DNA from: Carettochelys insculpta
Taxonomy: Eukaryota; Chordata; Testudines; Carettochelyidae
Assembly: GCF_033958435.1 (NCBI RefSeq)
Contig: NC_134141.1
Coordinates: forward strand, 99,861,001 to 99,925,000
DNA length: 64,000 nt
Direction of reading: 5' to 3'
In this document: positions 25,200 through 36,823 of the stretch, in pieces
Numbering within the stretch: the stretch's first letter is position 1
Layout: the number at the start of each line of letters is the position of its first letter
Made by a program: the position numbers and the translations under genes
Notes under the pieces: model-generated
Seen by the model: the letters and a program-made list of their open reading frames with translations, nothing else
Told to the model about the DNA's origin: nothing
Database searches by the model: none

Positions 25200-25526
25200 T
25201 AATGCAATATATATATATGCTGCAGAGCCGAGGCAGAGACCCAAACCATCCACAGGTAAAGGCTGGGCCAGAGGCTCCAGGAAACCGCCACCAGGCACTG
25301 CAGAGAGATGTGCCGGGTGGGATGCAGCTGCAGGCAGCCGTTGCCTGGAGCCGTAGCCTTTCTCCCGCTACAGGGCATCCGCGTCCCTCTGAGGCACGCA
25401 AAATTAAAATCAGTCCTCATAAATTCAAGGAAATGCCTCATAAGATGAGATAGGGGTTTTAAATCAAACTCCTCATAAACTTGAATTCTCATAACCCGAA
25501 TGGGTGTATCTCAGGGTATGACTGTA
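25200..25526. mobile_element. pogo/Tigger-like fragment
   Basis: The right end, read on the other strand, is CAGTCATACCCTGAGATACA, next to a TA, as in pogo-type elements. The interior has repeated CTCATAA...TTGAA words. No left terminus is present, so it is truncated. The left border is arbitrary. Confidence 0.45.
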
Positions 25527-25735
25527 TATATATAATATAATCTCCTTTAGTTGTCAGTAATAGCAGCACTTATATGTCATACCATTTGTTCAAATACATC
25601 ATTATGTGCAACCACAATAAGAATGAGCTAAGTTAGCTGGCCTTATTTTCAACTGATCAATGCCCTGCGGGTCTGAAATGGGGTGGTGTGCCGAGAATTT
25701 TTTCAAGCTTGTGTTTCTCCTGAGCTAAACACAAT

Positions 25736-26159
25736 GGCTACATGTACTCTAGAGAGTTTTGTCAACAAAACCTGCAGATCATCCACACTAAAAATGTATT
25801 CTGTTGACATACTGGCAACAGAACTCAGCACTTTTGTTGACAGCCTTCTGCCTCTCCCCCACAAGGCAGAATAACTTTTTTGACAGAATCTGTTGACAAA
25901 AAAGTTGTGCGGGTGCTCCAGGAGGCCCTTGGTCAACAGACAGGGTTTCCAGGTCACCAGACAGCCCTGTCTGCTATGCTTCCAATTAGCCATTCGGTTG
26001 AGAGTGTGGCTGAGCAGTCCAGCCACCCTCTGCAGAGAGAACGGATTTATCTTTTGTTCTGCTTCCGAGTGTGGCCGTGATCTGTTGTCAGAAATTTTGT
26101 CAGAAGATATCTTCCAACAGTAACTTCTGTCAACAGATCAATGTAGTGTAGACATAGCC
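25736..26159. mobile_element. Harbinger-like MITE, 424 bp (family E, second copy)
   Basis: The ends are GGCTACATGTACTCTAGAG and, on the other strand, GGCTATGTCTACACTACATT. The body shares TTTTGTCAACAAAA and the AACTCAGCACTTTT block with the copy at 9591, in reverse orientation. The flanking triplets AAT and ATA do not match, so the duplication is eroded. Confidence 0.75.
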
Positions 26160-26588
26160 ATAGGTATAAACAAATTTACTGAATACCACCATTTACTGAG
26201 TGCATCATTCTGTGAAAGGGAGAAGAAGGTGGTACAGAGACAGGTACACATTTGAGTGAGTATGACTAATTGTCTCTCTCAGCAACGGAAGTTGGTCCAA
26301 TACTTCGCTTACGTTGTCTTTCTAAAATCCATCACTGACAGGGCTATGGCAATACTGCAAACAGATGGACAGTGTCCCCACCTCCCACACACTCCAAAAC
26401 AGAAAGCCTGTCATTTCTAGAATTCAAGAGCTGAAGCATCCAAAGAGACAAATCATTATTTTTCAAATCAGAAATTATGTTTACAGTCTTTTTCTTAAAA
26501 GGAAATACAGTTTTGGGTATCAAAAAATAAATTTCAGGAAAAAAGGGAGGGATTCATTTTGCTGAATAAAAGAATGTCAAGCAAATGA

Positions 26589-26763
26589 TGTCCCTAGCCT
26601 CTGTTTGTCAGAAGTTGGGTATGGGTGACTGGGGGAGGGATCACTTGGTGATTACCTGTTCTGCTCACTTACTCTGGGACACCTAGCCACGATTGGAGGA
26701 CATGATACTGGGCTGGATGGACCTTTGGTGTGGCCCAGTAGAGACACTCTTGTGTTCTTAATG
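26589..26763 (+). repeat. CR1 LINE 3' end
   Basis: The segment from TCCCTAGCCTCTGTTTGTCA through GGGCTGGATGGACCTTTGGT to TGTTCTTAATG matches the well-known 3' untranslated end of sauropsid CR1 elements as I recall it, ending in the ATTCTTATG-type octamer-like tail. It is heavily 5'-truncated, as is usual for CR1. Confidence 0.8.
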
Positions 26764-28342
26764 TTCTAAATATTTAGAAAATTCCTATAAATAGAAAAAT
26801 GAAAACAATATTTCTAGGCTAGTGCCACAACCCATTTTGGTATAAATTCATTGATGCCATAAGTTGTCACAATGTAAGTTAGTGTAGCTGCAGCCACAAC
26901 CTATGTGTCATCAATAAAGTCTGAATGTGGGCTTCTATTTGTGGCACATTTTATTTTATATATTATCTCTGAAATCAATAGAATGACTCCAATCCTCTTC
27001 AAAGGGCATGGGATCAGGCCAATTATGAGAGAGTAATATGCAGATACTTCATAATGTCCTGAAATTACATGTATACATGTCCAAAAAGGATCCTTTATAT
27101 CACTCTGTCCTTAAAGCTGTTTTGAATTATGTGTATGCCCATGATAAGAGTACCAGCATGTTGTGAAGAGACCTTACTGTAATTGAGAATCAGCTCCAAT
27201 GTGACTGGGACCAAAGGATGGGGGAATGCTGAGTTATTTGCTTGTTTCAAAACTTACATAAAGCATTTCTCTGATCACACACTTTTGTTTCTAATTGGGA
27301 GACAGGAGATGAAGCCTAGTGATAATGAAAAAATGAATAACAACACATCTGTAGATAAACAGCCATGGAGAGTCCTGTAACATGGCTGCTGGCAAAGTGC
27401 ATGGTTTTACAAACTCCCAGTTTTAGCAAGGACTCAACTCTCTTCAGTTAGATTTGGAAAAACGAGATATTTTTAGATGAGAAGCAATCTGGAAGTGTCG
27501 TCTTCTCAACTTTTTGGAACAGAGAAATTGCCATTTGGAACTTATGCTAAGGTTTAAGCCAGTCGCTAATTATTAGAGACTTTGATGAGGCCTTCACAAG
27601 CAAAAATATTATTCTGCATCTCTCTTCTGTGGGGTTTCTTGCAGCTCTGTCTGAATCATCTGGTGCTGGCCACTCTCAGATGCAGAAACGTGGACTAGCT
27701 GTACCACAGGTTTGCTCTAGTATGGCAATTTCTTTGTTCCTATGTACCATCTGTTCTGTCTCTGAAGATGGCAGCTATATCAAAGAAAAGTACAAAATCC
27801 TCATAGTCATCAGGCTGCACCAAGTGGCATTTCTCTCTAATTTAGCCGATGATCAACCTAACTCTTAAAAATTATTTAAAACTTTTGTAATTTTATCTTA
27901 GTTTATGATGAAGGTGCTATTCTTACTCAAATACCCACTGCATTAAATTTTAGTTATTTGTTTCAGAAATGTTCCCTTAACCTCCTTGATAGTGCCTGTG
28001 GGATTATCACAGTTCTTTCTCCATCTGTCAGGGGAAGGCCTTATCCCCTCACTACAGGGCTTCTTGAGAAGCACAGTTCTGGGGGAATGAACATAGGACC
28101 CTACAGCATTTAGCAGGGGAGAGCAGTCCCTAACCTTGGAGTCCAGCCCCTCAGGCAGAGTGGGACACCCAAATAGAGAACTCTTGCCTGCAGTCAGAGT
28201 AGAGCTTTAATGAGTCTAGGTATCCAGTCCCTCTGACTGGGTGCAGTACAAAACAATTAAAAGGGCTTTGCCCTGTAGTCAGGACATAACAGCAGGGTCT
28301 ATAAGCCGATGCACTGACCCCATTCCTCATCAACAACACTGG
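26764..28342. other. intronic stretch, possible LTR-like block at its end
   Basis: It is mostly plain intron. From about 28000 to 28335 the composition changes to CAGGGG/CCCTCA-rich DNA that resembles turtle LTR sequence in style, but I found no TG...CA bounds. No gene is seen. Confidence 0.35.
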
Positions 28343-29024
28343 AGCTGTGTCTACACGTGCACGCTACTTCGAAGTAGCGGCACTAACTTCGACATAGCGC
28401 CCGTCGCGTCTACACGCATCGGGCGCTATTTCGAACTTAACTTCGACGTTAGGCGGTGAGACGTCGAAGTCGCTAACCTCATGAGGGGATCGGAATAGCG
28501 CCCTACTTCGACGTTCAACGTCGAAGTAGGGACCGTGTAGACGATCCGCGTCCCGCAACGTCGAAATTGCCGGGTCCTCCATGGTGGCCATCAGCTGGGG
28601 GGTTGAGAGATGCTCTCTCTCCAGCCCCTGCGGGGCTCTCTGGTCACCGTGGGCAGCAGCCCTTAGCCCAGGGTTTCTGGCTGCTGCTGCAGCAGCGGGG
28701 GATCCATGCTGCATGCACAGGGTCTGCAACCAGTTGTCGTCTCTGTGTATCTTGTGTGGTTTAGTGCAACTGTGTCTGGGAGGGGCCCTTTAAGGGAGCG
28801 GCTTGCTGTTGAGTCTGCCCTGTGACCCTGTCTGCAGCTGTGCCTGGCACCCTTATTTCGATGTGTGCTACTTTGGCGTGTAGACGTACCCTCGCAGCGC
28901 CTATTTCGATGTGGTGCCGCGCAACGTCGAAGTTGAACATCGACGTTGCCAGCCCTGGAGGATGTGTAGACATTATTCATCGAAATAGCCTATTTCGATG
29001 TTGGCTTCATGTGTAGACGTAGCC
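28343..29024 (+). mobile_element. family-A Harbinger-like MITE, copy 2 (682 bp)
   Basis: The ends are AGCTGTGTCTACACGTGCAC and ATGTGTAGACGTAGCC. A 3-bp duplication TGG flanks it (28340-28342, 29025-29027). It is closely similar to copies 1, 4 and 5 throughout, including the GGGCCCTTTAAGGGAGC centre. Confidence 0.9.
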
Positions 29025-29027
29025 TGG

Positions 29028-29973
29028 GTGAGTGGAGCAGGGCAAGCCCCCACCTCCTGACCCCATTTCCCCAGCAGAAACGCGGAGGGTGGACTTGAAG
29101 GTGTGGGAAGGGTCCCCCATTTGCTCTGGCCCAGGGCCCCACAAATCCCTTCATTCTTGGTGGTCACTTGATAATGACTAGGATGTCTTCATGTCACTCT
29201 ATTTGTGAGCCCATTGATGGCAGTTTTTGATGTGCTTTTCTTCTTCTCCGCCTCTTCTCGCCTGCACTCTCAAATTGTGCCACTCCCTTGCAGACAGAAG
29301 ACTCCCATTTGCTGTGGATTCCATGCCACTGGACCTGAATTTTCTGTCCGTCAAGAACCATGTGGTGGCAACAGTGCAACAGTCCCCCCACATTAAAAGA
29401 AGTCATGCACAGGCATCTTCTTCTGTGTACTGCACAAATTCCTAATCCACCTCTGGTTGCAGAGAGACCATTAGTGAGCACTTAACCTTCTGCTGGTATT
29501 TGTATAACCTAAACTATCCATAACAATTCTTATTGCCTTTGGGGAAGAAAGAACAAAATCAACTGTGATGGGTTTCCTGGGGTGACAGCGCCTTCTTAAC
29601 TTTCCAGCCAGGACTGTCTCTCATCATGCTTTGCTAGTGACAAGCAACAAAGCCCTCAAGGCACTTCTTTCACCCGGCATAGTAGCATGTGGAGCCCGAT
29701 ACCCGCACATGAACTGCACAGAGAAAGGCACCAGCCACTTCCTCCTCGCCGCTGATTCCCAGCCTTGAGCCCCAGAACTGTGCCTTCTTTCCTTGGTCAG
29801 AAGCCTGATCAGTGTGAATTTATTACCCAGTACTCACACTCTCAATGTGAAGATGACCTATAAAACCCTTCTTAAACTAAAATGAAATTTCCCAAACAAT
29901 TCTGCCAAAACACACAGTTTTAGGTAAAGCATAATCACATTTACTAACGATAGAAGGCTAGATTTTAAGTCAT
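29028..29973. other. unclassified repeat-like stretch between two MITEs
   Basis: It carries GC-rich and C/T-rich patches (29040-29160, 29205-29400) with short overlapping frames on both strands. Later, near 29820-29960, sequence with AATAAA-like and TTTTAGGTAAAGCATAATCA words looks like retroelement LTR/leader DNA. I could not bound or name it. Confidence 0.35.
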
Positions 29974-29976
29974 AAT

Positions 29977-30666
29977 GGATGCATCTACACTAGCCGGCTA
30001 CTTCGAAGTAGCTGGCACAGCGCGAAATAGTACATGTCACGTCTACATGCACTGTGCGGTATTTGAACGTTGAAATCGACGTTAGGCAGTGAGACATTGA
30101 AATCGCTATTCCTATCCAAAGATGGGACTAGCACCCTACTTCGAGGTTCAACGTCAAAGTAGAGTGTGTATAGATGATCTGCATCTTGCTACATCAAAAT
30201 AGCGGGGTCCTCCATGGTGGCTATCAGCTGAGGGGTTGAGAGATGCTCTGTCCAGCCCCTGCAGGGCTCTATGGCTGCTGCATGCAGCAGCCCTTAGCCC
30301 AGGGCTTCTGGCTTCTGCTGCTGCTGCAACTGGGGGTCCATGCTGCGTGCACAGGGTCTGCAACTGGTTGTCGGCTCTGTGGATCTCATGCTGTGCAGGC
30401 TGAGTGTGTCTGGGAGGGACCCTTTAAGAGAGCGGCTTGGGGCTTTGCTGGCCCCTTATTTTGACAGGGAGCGCTTGTGTGTGTGCATGCTCCGCCTTTC
30501 CTTCTGGGACAGCTCCTTTCGACGTTCTCCGTCGCTACTTTGATGTTGAACATTGATGGCACCAGCCCTGGAGGACATGTAGATGATACATGTCAAAGTA
30601 GCCTATTTCGATGTTCTTACATCAAAATAGGCTACTTCGACATACTGTGCTAGTGTAGACGTAGCC
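29977..30666 (+). mobile_element. family-A Harbinger-like MITE, copy 3 (690 bp, diverged)
   Basis: The ends are GGATGCATCTACACTAGCC and CTAGTGTAGACGTAGCC. The flanking triplets AAT and TAT differ by one base, so the duplication is imperfect. It carries the same centre as the other copies but is clearly older: many CG sites have become TG or CA. Its first ~130 bp match the reversed right part of the chimera at 34276-34937. Confidence 0.8.
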
Positions 30667-30796
30667 TATAAGTGGTAGGCACAAAAAGTCAGAGATAGTT
30701 ACCAATGAAAATAAAAGGTAAGCATGCAATCTAAATCTTAAAACTTTATTACAGTGGCAGTATTTAGATCAAGCAGTTTTCCAACTCTACTGAATA

Positions 30797-31284
30797 CAGT
30801 AAACCCTTGATTTAATGCACTAATGGTGTCTGTTAAACCTGACAGTCCGTTAAATAAGAGCGTTTACTGCTCCCCCAGCCCCAGTCCCTTCCCTTTCCTG
30901 CCCACCCAACAAAGCCCCTGGATGAGCTGCCTGAGCTCGCTACACGGCCGGAGGGTTCCCACCATGCAGCCGAAGCTGCCCAGCACAGAGCCACCACATG
31001 CTCCTCCCACCAGTGGTGCGGTGTGTATGCAAGTGGTTTGTCTGCGTATTCACCTCACCTCTGGTGAGACAAGCACATGGCGGCTCTGGCAGCACGTGGT
31101 GGAGGGTTCGGCAGCTAGAAGCAGTGGCTCCAGTAAGTTGCCTTTCTTGGAGAGGGTGGGGAGTGGGATTTAGGATTTTATGGGTGCCAATTAAGCGGAC
31201 TTCCGGGCCAAGTGTGGGGACGGGCTTATGTCAGATGTTCCCAAAGTCTGCTCAATTGGGATACATAAAATTGAGGGTTTACTG
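30797..31284. mobile_element. pogo/Tigger-like MITE, 488 bp
   Basis: The inverted ends are CAGTAAACCCTTGATTTAAT and ATAAAATTGAGGGTTTACTG, and a TA dinucleotide sits on each side (30795-30796, 31285-31286), as expected for Tc1/mariner-pogo insertions. The GC-rich middle has no conserved transposase residues. Confidence 0.85.
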
Positions 31285-31286
31285 TA

Positions 31287-32349
31287 GTGTAGTCCTTAGT
31301 AGCAGACTTCCACTTTTGAACCTGGGAGCTGTCACTTGTGAAGTCTGTCTTCCCAGTGTACTTGTTTTTTCCAGTGTATGTGCGGGATGAGAAAGGCCAA
31401 GGCATAATGCCACTGTCCCTTGTCTTATATTCTCAGTCCATGCACCTGGAAAATATTAGCCCAGACAGACATTTCCTTGTGGCCTTCTGTAACCTGGCAT
31501 GACTCACTGCCACGGCACTTCCTGCTGGTTACTCAAGGAATTAGCTCAGTTGTCACCAAGGCACCCTGTCCTGTCCAGCTGTCACTTGTCTTCATTGTGC
31601 GCTCTTGCCAAGCTCTGGTCTAAACCCATGTTGCTCCCAGGATCACAGTGCCCTCTTCTGGACACTGTCCTCTGCCCATGCCCACTAACAGTCTCTTGCC
31701 CTCTTCCAAAACAAAAAGCAGTCAAGTAGCACTTTAAAGACTAGCAAAACAGCTTGCCCTCTTCCAGGGTATCAGCAGTCCTGCCTCCTTACACCCATCA
31801 CTGTGGTCAGCTTCAGCTTCAGTCTAGCCCCTCACCTCAGGGGTAAGCCACAGTCTATAATGGCCACTCCTTGGTGGCAAGGTATAGTACAAAGGGGAAT
31901 GGGGGACTTAGGCCTGCCCACTACTGAGTCCAAGCCCAGACACTCCCTGGTGACAGCCTTGTCCTGCCCTCCTTCTCTCTCCCCCTCTAGTGCCTACTGC
32001 TCCCTGGACCACTTCCCATGTGCCCCCTTGCACCCTACTGGCCTTTGTATCCTGGCCAGCAGTCTGGCAGTGTCAGGCTGGAGTCTCTGCCCAGCTCCCC
32101 TTAGTCTGCCCAGCACTGCTCTCTCTCAGGTGCTGCTCCCCTGCTGGGTCCCAGGCCTGCACCCTCCCTGGTGAGGACCCAATTGCCTTGTTCTGCTGAG
32201 CAGTTCCTTATATGTACGGCTGCTCCAGCAACCTGCCCCCTGATTGGCTTCTCTAGGAGCCCTTGCCTAATTGCCTGGAACACTGTGTAGGCTCCCACTA
32301 GCATGCTTTAACCCCTTCTCTGCAGGAGTGGGGCAGCTGTCCCACTACA
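31287..32349 (-). mobile_element. possible LTR remnant, minus orientation
   Basis: Read on the minus strand, the right edge begins TGTAGTGGGACAGCTGCCCC, and a TATA-like ACATATAAGG lies about 135 nt downstream (plus-strand 32207-32216), followed by GC-rich DNA. This looks like an LTR of an old retroelement. The other end and a target duplication were not found. A tiny retroposon (31709-31752) sits inside. No coding relic is visible. Confidence 0.35.
31709..31752 (-). mobile_element. 44-bp retroposon copy with 14-bp target duplication
   Basis: The segment AAACAAAAAGCAGTCAAGTA...ACAG is flanked by a perfect duplication CTTGCCCTCTTCCA at 31695-31708 and 31753-31766. It is a strongly shortened member of the family with CTTTAAAGTGCTACTTGACT, found also at 34763 and 57063. 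The duplication shows it is a complete insertion event. Confidence 0.85.
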
Positions 32350-32386
32350 GTTTTGCTTCATCACAGAGTTGGGTCAATTCCTCATT

Positions 32387-32640
32387 GGCTTCATCTACAC
32401 TGGCACAAAACTTCAGAATGGGTGTGCAAATGGCCACTTCAGAGATTACTCATGAGGTGCTGAAATTCCTATTCAGCACCTCATTAGCATGCCAACGGCT
32501 GCAGCTCTTCAAAGTTGCCACTTTTAGCTCCTGTGCGGTTTGTCCAGACCCCACCATCTTCGAAATCCCCTTATTCCTATCTGCTGAAAAGGACCAGTAG
32601 CATGGCCATTTCGAAGTTTTGTGCCAGTGTAGACATGGCC
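32387..32640. mobile_element. Harbinger-like MITE, 254 bp
   Basis: The ends are GGCTTCATCTACACTGGC and, on the other strand, GGCCATGTCTACACTGGC, and homology extends through ACAAAACTTC. The 3-bp duplication ATT is perfect (32384-32386, 32641-32643). It shares CAGCACCTCATTAGCATGCC and CATGGCCATTTCGAAGTTTT with family B at 3895. Confidence 0.88.
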
Positions 32641-32643
32641 ATT

Positions 32644-34275
32644 GTGTGATGCTTGCACAGGCCTCTTATAGCATTGCAAGTTCCTGGATTATAACTGTCC
32701 TGCTGATTAATGGCTATTTAACACCCTCAGAATGGTTCATCTCCTTTATTGTCACTGACAAATTTACAACCTCTTTCAGTAACAGTACAGCAAAATCTCA
32801 TCGCTTCATACACATTAACAGAACAGCTATCTGGACAGGATGATAGGTTTCAATGGAACATGGTATTTCATATATATCTTACATGGCATTATTATGTGAC
32901 AGGGTGGATGTGAGGGGTTCAGGGTGCTGTTTTGAGGTACAGAGTGCCACATCAACCTAATTTCCATAATAACTTTACCTTCTAAACATGGAAATCCAAA
33001 TCACTTGTGTTTTTGCTTTCCAAGTGTGTCACATTAATAATCATATATAGACCCTTCTTTTTTATTTGCAATTTGCTTTTCTATAAGCTTGGTTACTACT
33101 TTTTCACTTGTTTGTCTTTTCTCATTCCAACAACAATTACTGTCTACATTGCCACTTCTTATCACTGTTTATCCTAGCAAATTTCATTTTTTAATCTGAG
33201 ACCTCTGCAACATCCACTAGTTTTTCCTACAGTGTTCCTGAAAGCTTTCATTTTCAGTTATCTGATTCCCTTTTGATTCAGATGGATGCTATGCTCACCT
33301 CTTCAAAGAATTAAATACAGTTAAAAGCGTTTTCTCAATACCACTTTTAATCTATGAACTTTATTTGTCCATTTCTATGTCTCAAATCAGGAGCATTTCA
33401 GGCAAGGCTATTGTGGAGGTTTTGAATTTTGGACTCTTCCCTGATAATATACTTTTATCTTCAGTATATCTCCCTTTGCATTTTTAAGTCCTTGCTACCA
33501 ATACATATGGTAGGTATTTTTCCTCCTTGTAACTCCTCTAGCACATTGTGCCATTTCACATTGATTTTATTTTCTCCCTTCTCTATGATAAAAACAAAGG
33601 CATTAAGAACATGTTTGTGTGTATATATTTAATTTATAGTTGTTATCTAGGTTCCTCAGTATAACCAACACTATTGTAGTTGATCTGTTTGATTTAAATA
33701 ATAAGATCCCAACGCAAGGCTCCAAACACCTTGTCATACAGCTAATATTACACCCGAACCAAAGCAGCAGTAAAATTACTATTCAAAAGAAGTCTGTTAG
33801 CCTGTCACCTGGAAAAAGTGTTTTTGCCTAACATTCTTCTGGAGAATATACTCTGAGCCCCTTCCAAAAACCTTATCAAACACAGGCTTTTGTAGCCTGC
33901 TCAGTCCGAAATGTTTGATCAAACATTATTATTGCAGAAGTACAATATTTGTTATTTTTGTCATACTAATTTTATAGAGTACAACTGCAGGAATCTTTTT
34001 TTTTTTCTTGATTTGTCAGAGACAAATGTTTGCTGCTATCAAGCAACATCTTTAATGATAAACAACACATTTGCTGACATTGCCTTGTGCAGTTTCCTGA
34101 CAATATAATAATAAATCTTCAAATGCGTAATTACTATAGTAAAAATAGGTCATCAGGATGCTGACTGGCATGTCCTTGTGTTCTGCTTGGTGACATCTTT
34201 TCTATTTGATTGCCAAAAAGGTAACAGTGTTAGAAAAGTGACCATTAAAACTACCTGCTCCTCTGCACATACACA
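32644..34275. other. intronic stretch, nothing recognised
   Basis: AT- and pyrimidine-rich intron. No gene, bounded repeat or conserved protein signal is seen. Confidence 0.5.
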
Positions 34276-34937
34276 TGCTGGGTCTACACTTGCCCCCAAC
34301 TTTGAAGGGGGCATGTTAATTGGCGTGATGGGAGATTATTAATGAAGTGCTGTGGTGAATACACAGCATTTAATTAGGCTAATTCTCCCCCGCGGCAACT
34401 TCGAAGTGTCAAACTTCAAAGTGCTGGCATGCGGGTAGCCACAGGCACTATGAAGCGCCTGCGCTACGTCAAAGTGCCTCTACTCCCCAAAACTTTGAGG
34501 AGTAAAGGCACTTCAAAGTGCCCACGGCTACACACATGCTGGCACTTGAAAGTTTGACACTTCTAAGTTGCCACAGGGGAGAATTAGCCTAATCAAGTGC
34601 TATATATTCACTGCAGCACTTCATTAGTCATATCCCATCACCCTGATTAACATGCCCCCTTCGAATAGGAATAGCAATTTCCATGTCTCACCACCTAACA
34701 TCGATTTCAATGTTGAAGTAGCACACAGTGCGTGTAGATGCGACATGCGCTATTTTGACATTATCAAAACAAAAAGCAGTCAAGTAGCACTACCTAATAA
34801 ACTATTTGGCTAGTCTTTAAAGTGCTACTTGACTGCTTTTTGTTTTGATAGTGTATAGACTAGCACGGCTCCCTCTCTCTTACTATTTTGACATTGTGCC
34901 AGCTACTTCGAAGTAGCCAGCTAGTGTAGACGTGGCC
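34276..34937. mobile_element. chimeric Harbinger-like MITE with nested retroposon
   Basis: The left part (34276-~34668) is a hairpin element: its left arm from CCCCCAACTTTGAAGGGGGC is repeated in reverse complement up to CATGCCCCCTTCGAA, but its own right terminus is missing. It runs directly into the reversed first ~150 bp of a family-A element like copy 3, ending at TAGTGTAGACGTGGCC. Both outer ends are thus Harbinger-type termini from different families. A retroposon at 34763-34882 is inserted in the right part. Confidence 0.75.
34763..34882 (+). mobile_element. hairpin-type retroposon, 120 bp, 13-bp target duplication
   Basis: It is flanked by a perfect duplication CTATTTTGACATT (34750-34762, 34883-34895). 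Its first 29 nt (34763-34791) are the perfect reverse complement of 34821-34849. The right part reads on through GACTAGCACGGCTCCCTCTC. It is a sister family of the TCTATAAGGTGCCACA retroposon (same layout, similar end). Confidence 0.88.
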
Positions 34938-35730
34938 ATAATAGCTAAAATCTCAACTTCAACCCACCTCTATTTCTTAGGTTGTAGATCAGAAAAGAGA
35001 TTCCTACTAGTCACACTTTTCTCATAGGGCCATAAGCAACCACTGGGTCTGTCTTCTATCTTCCTGGATACATTCAACTGCATTCAGTCAGTTTTCCTTC
35101 TGGTTGAAGAGAAACTGACACAACTCCCTAGAAATTTCAGACTGTTGTTGCTTTGTCAGCTGGTGTTATAGTTTCTGAAAGAGACATTTGGACAGTCTGA
35201 ATGATATCGTCTTTCTTAAAAAAAAAAAAATCTCCACATATACTATATAGGTTCCTGTGCCATGTTCATCTTGTAATATCTTAATGCCTTCCAGTACTGA
35301 CTGTTGTGTTTGTTCACACATACTGTCTCCAGAGGGAGAAGCATGTGCAATGTAGTGTTTTGTCATGATAGCATTGTAAGGGGAATTTATTTAATTTTAA
35401 TTTAAATGTTCTTGTCTCAGTCCGCCAATATTTTAGTTTGCCATTTGCTGTCTTTGGGCAGCTGCGATATTTCCACATGCAGTACACAGATTTCTGTAAT
35501 CTACAAGGAGTCAGACCTATAAATTATGTTTTGTGGAAGTCAAATACTGATCACATGCACCATCTAAAGTCTGTTTTCGAGAAGCCATAAAACAAAGTTC
35601 TTGTGCCCATCAAATAATATCAATTTTGACATGACATAAGAAGTCTTCCGCATTAGGCAGTTCTCTCCTTGCATTCGTATGCAGGTTCTAGTCCAGCACC
35701 TTTTGGGCTGGAAAGCTGCCAAGCAATAGA
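34938..35730. other. intronic stretch, nothing recognised
   Basis: AT-rich intron with an A13 run near 35217-35230. No gene is seen. Confidence 0.5.
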
Positions 35731-35836
35731 ATTTGGCTGGACCACAGAAGGTCAATGTTGTCTAGCAGCATTACTGGCACTGGGCTATTAGGGATAAATT
35801 ACAGCTAAATAACAAAGAACACCAAGAGCCAGGACT
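35731..35836 (+). mobile_element. Tigger-like MITE fragment
   Basis: About 105 bp (GGCTGGACCACAGAAGGTCA through AACACCAAGAGCCAGGAC) match the inner part of the bounded element at 43328-43653. The ends are missing. Confidence 0.7.
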
Positions 35837-36616
35837 TTAGCATTCATTAAAGAGAGGGAAGATGAAAGACTGTCATAAATATCAGTATAAGGGCAAAGAA
35901 ATCATTCCTGAGCAATGGGACTGAGTGTGATCAAAGAAAAGCAAATATTTGTTACTTTCATCAATATTGTCATGATCAAAGGGGATGTGGTGCATAAGAA
36001 AACACCAATATAGACATCGCCATTCTGAGGACTAGTATAAACTTCTCATGGATTTAGTCAGTGCCTGGTTACTGTAAGAATTTAAAATATTTTTTATGAA
36101 GCAATAAGCACAAATTTTTAAACTTCATAAAATATTTTATCCAGTCTAGCTGAACCTAGGGTGAACATGCCTCAGTTTCACCCCTCAAAGTACTGAAGAT
36201 TTTTTGAGAAAAAGGATCTGATGCATAAATGCCAGATGTTAGAAAAACTTCAGGCATTTGACCCTTTTTTAGAACACTTATATCAAACCTCAAGTGACAT
36301 TTCTCTCCACAAATTGCTAAGAATACTCAAAGTGCACAAGCTAATGTAAACATTTAAAGTGATGCTTTCATCTGAAGAGAATTTTCACCCATTAAAATGG
36401 AAATCCACCATAAGAATCTTGTGTCAAATTAGGGGGGTTGTAGAGTTTGTGGGGGCAAGCCTGGGTCAACTTGACTAAGAGGTTTCTCAGAGATAGCCCT
36501 CCTCCCTCTCAATCAAGATTTCATTTCAATAGCTACCTTGCTGTAATATCCACATGAATAGGGAAACTCTTCTGAAAATTAATAAACTACACACAGTTGC
36601 TCAGTGAGAACTTTGA
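35837..36616. other. intronic stretch, nothing recognised
   Basis: No gene or bounded repeat is seen. Confidence 0.5.
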
Positions 36617-36823
36617 GGGACGGATAGGTCAGTGCTATGAACATTAGCATCCTAAGCCAGTTTGAGAGCTCAATCCCTGAGGAGGTCATTTAGGGAGCTG
36701 GACTAAATAGATTTAAAAAAAAATCTGTAAGAGTTGGTGATGGGTCCTGCTGTGAGGGTAGGGGACTGGACAAAATGGCCTCTGAGGTTCCCTTCCCGTT
36801 CTGTGAGATAGGATAGGTATCTC
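36617..36823 (+). repeat. tRNA-Lys-type SINE (turtle Cry-like)
   Basis: It starts GGGACGGATAGGTCAGTG (A-box-like) with a B-box-like GAGAGCTCAATCCC about 50 nt on. The family body follows: GGTCATTTAGGGAGCTGG, GGTCCTGCTGTGAGGGTAGG, GGGACTGGACAAAATGGCCT and the TCTGTGAGATAGG tail. From memory this is the tRNA-Lys-derived SINE typical of cryptodiran turtles. Confidence 0.85.

Noticed and set aside
36617..36690. Functional tRNA-Lys gene
   Set aside because: The tRNA-like head has mismatched stems and is fused to the SINE body.
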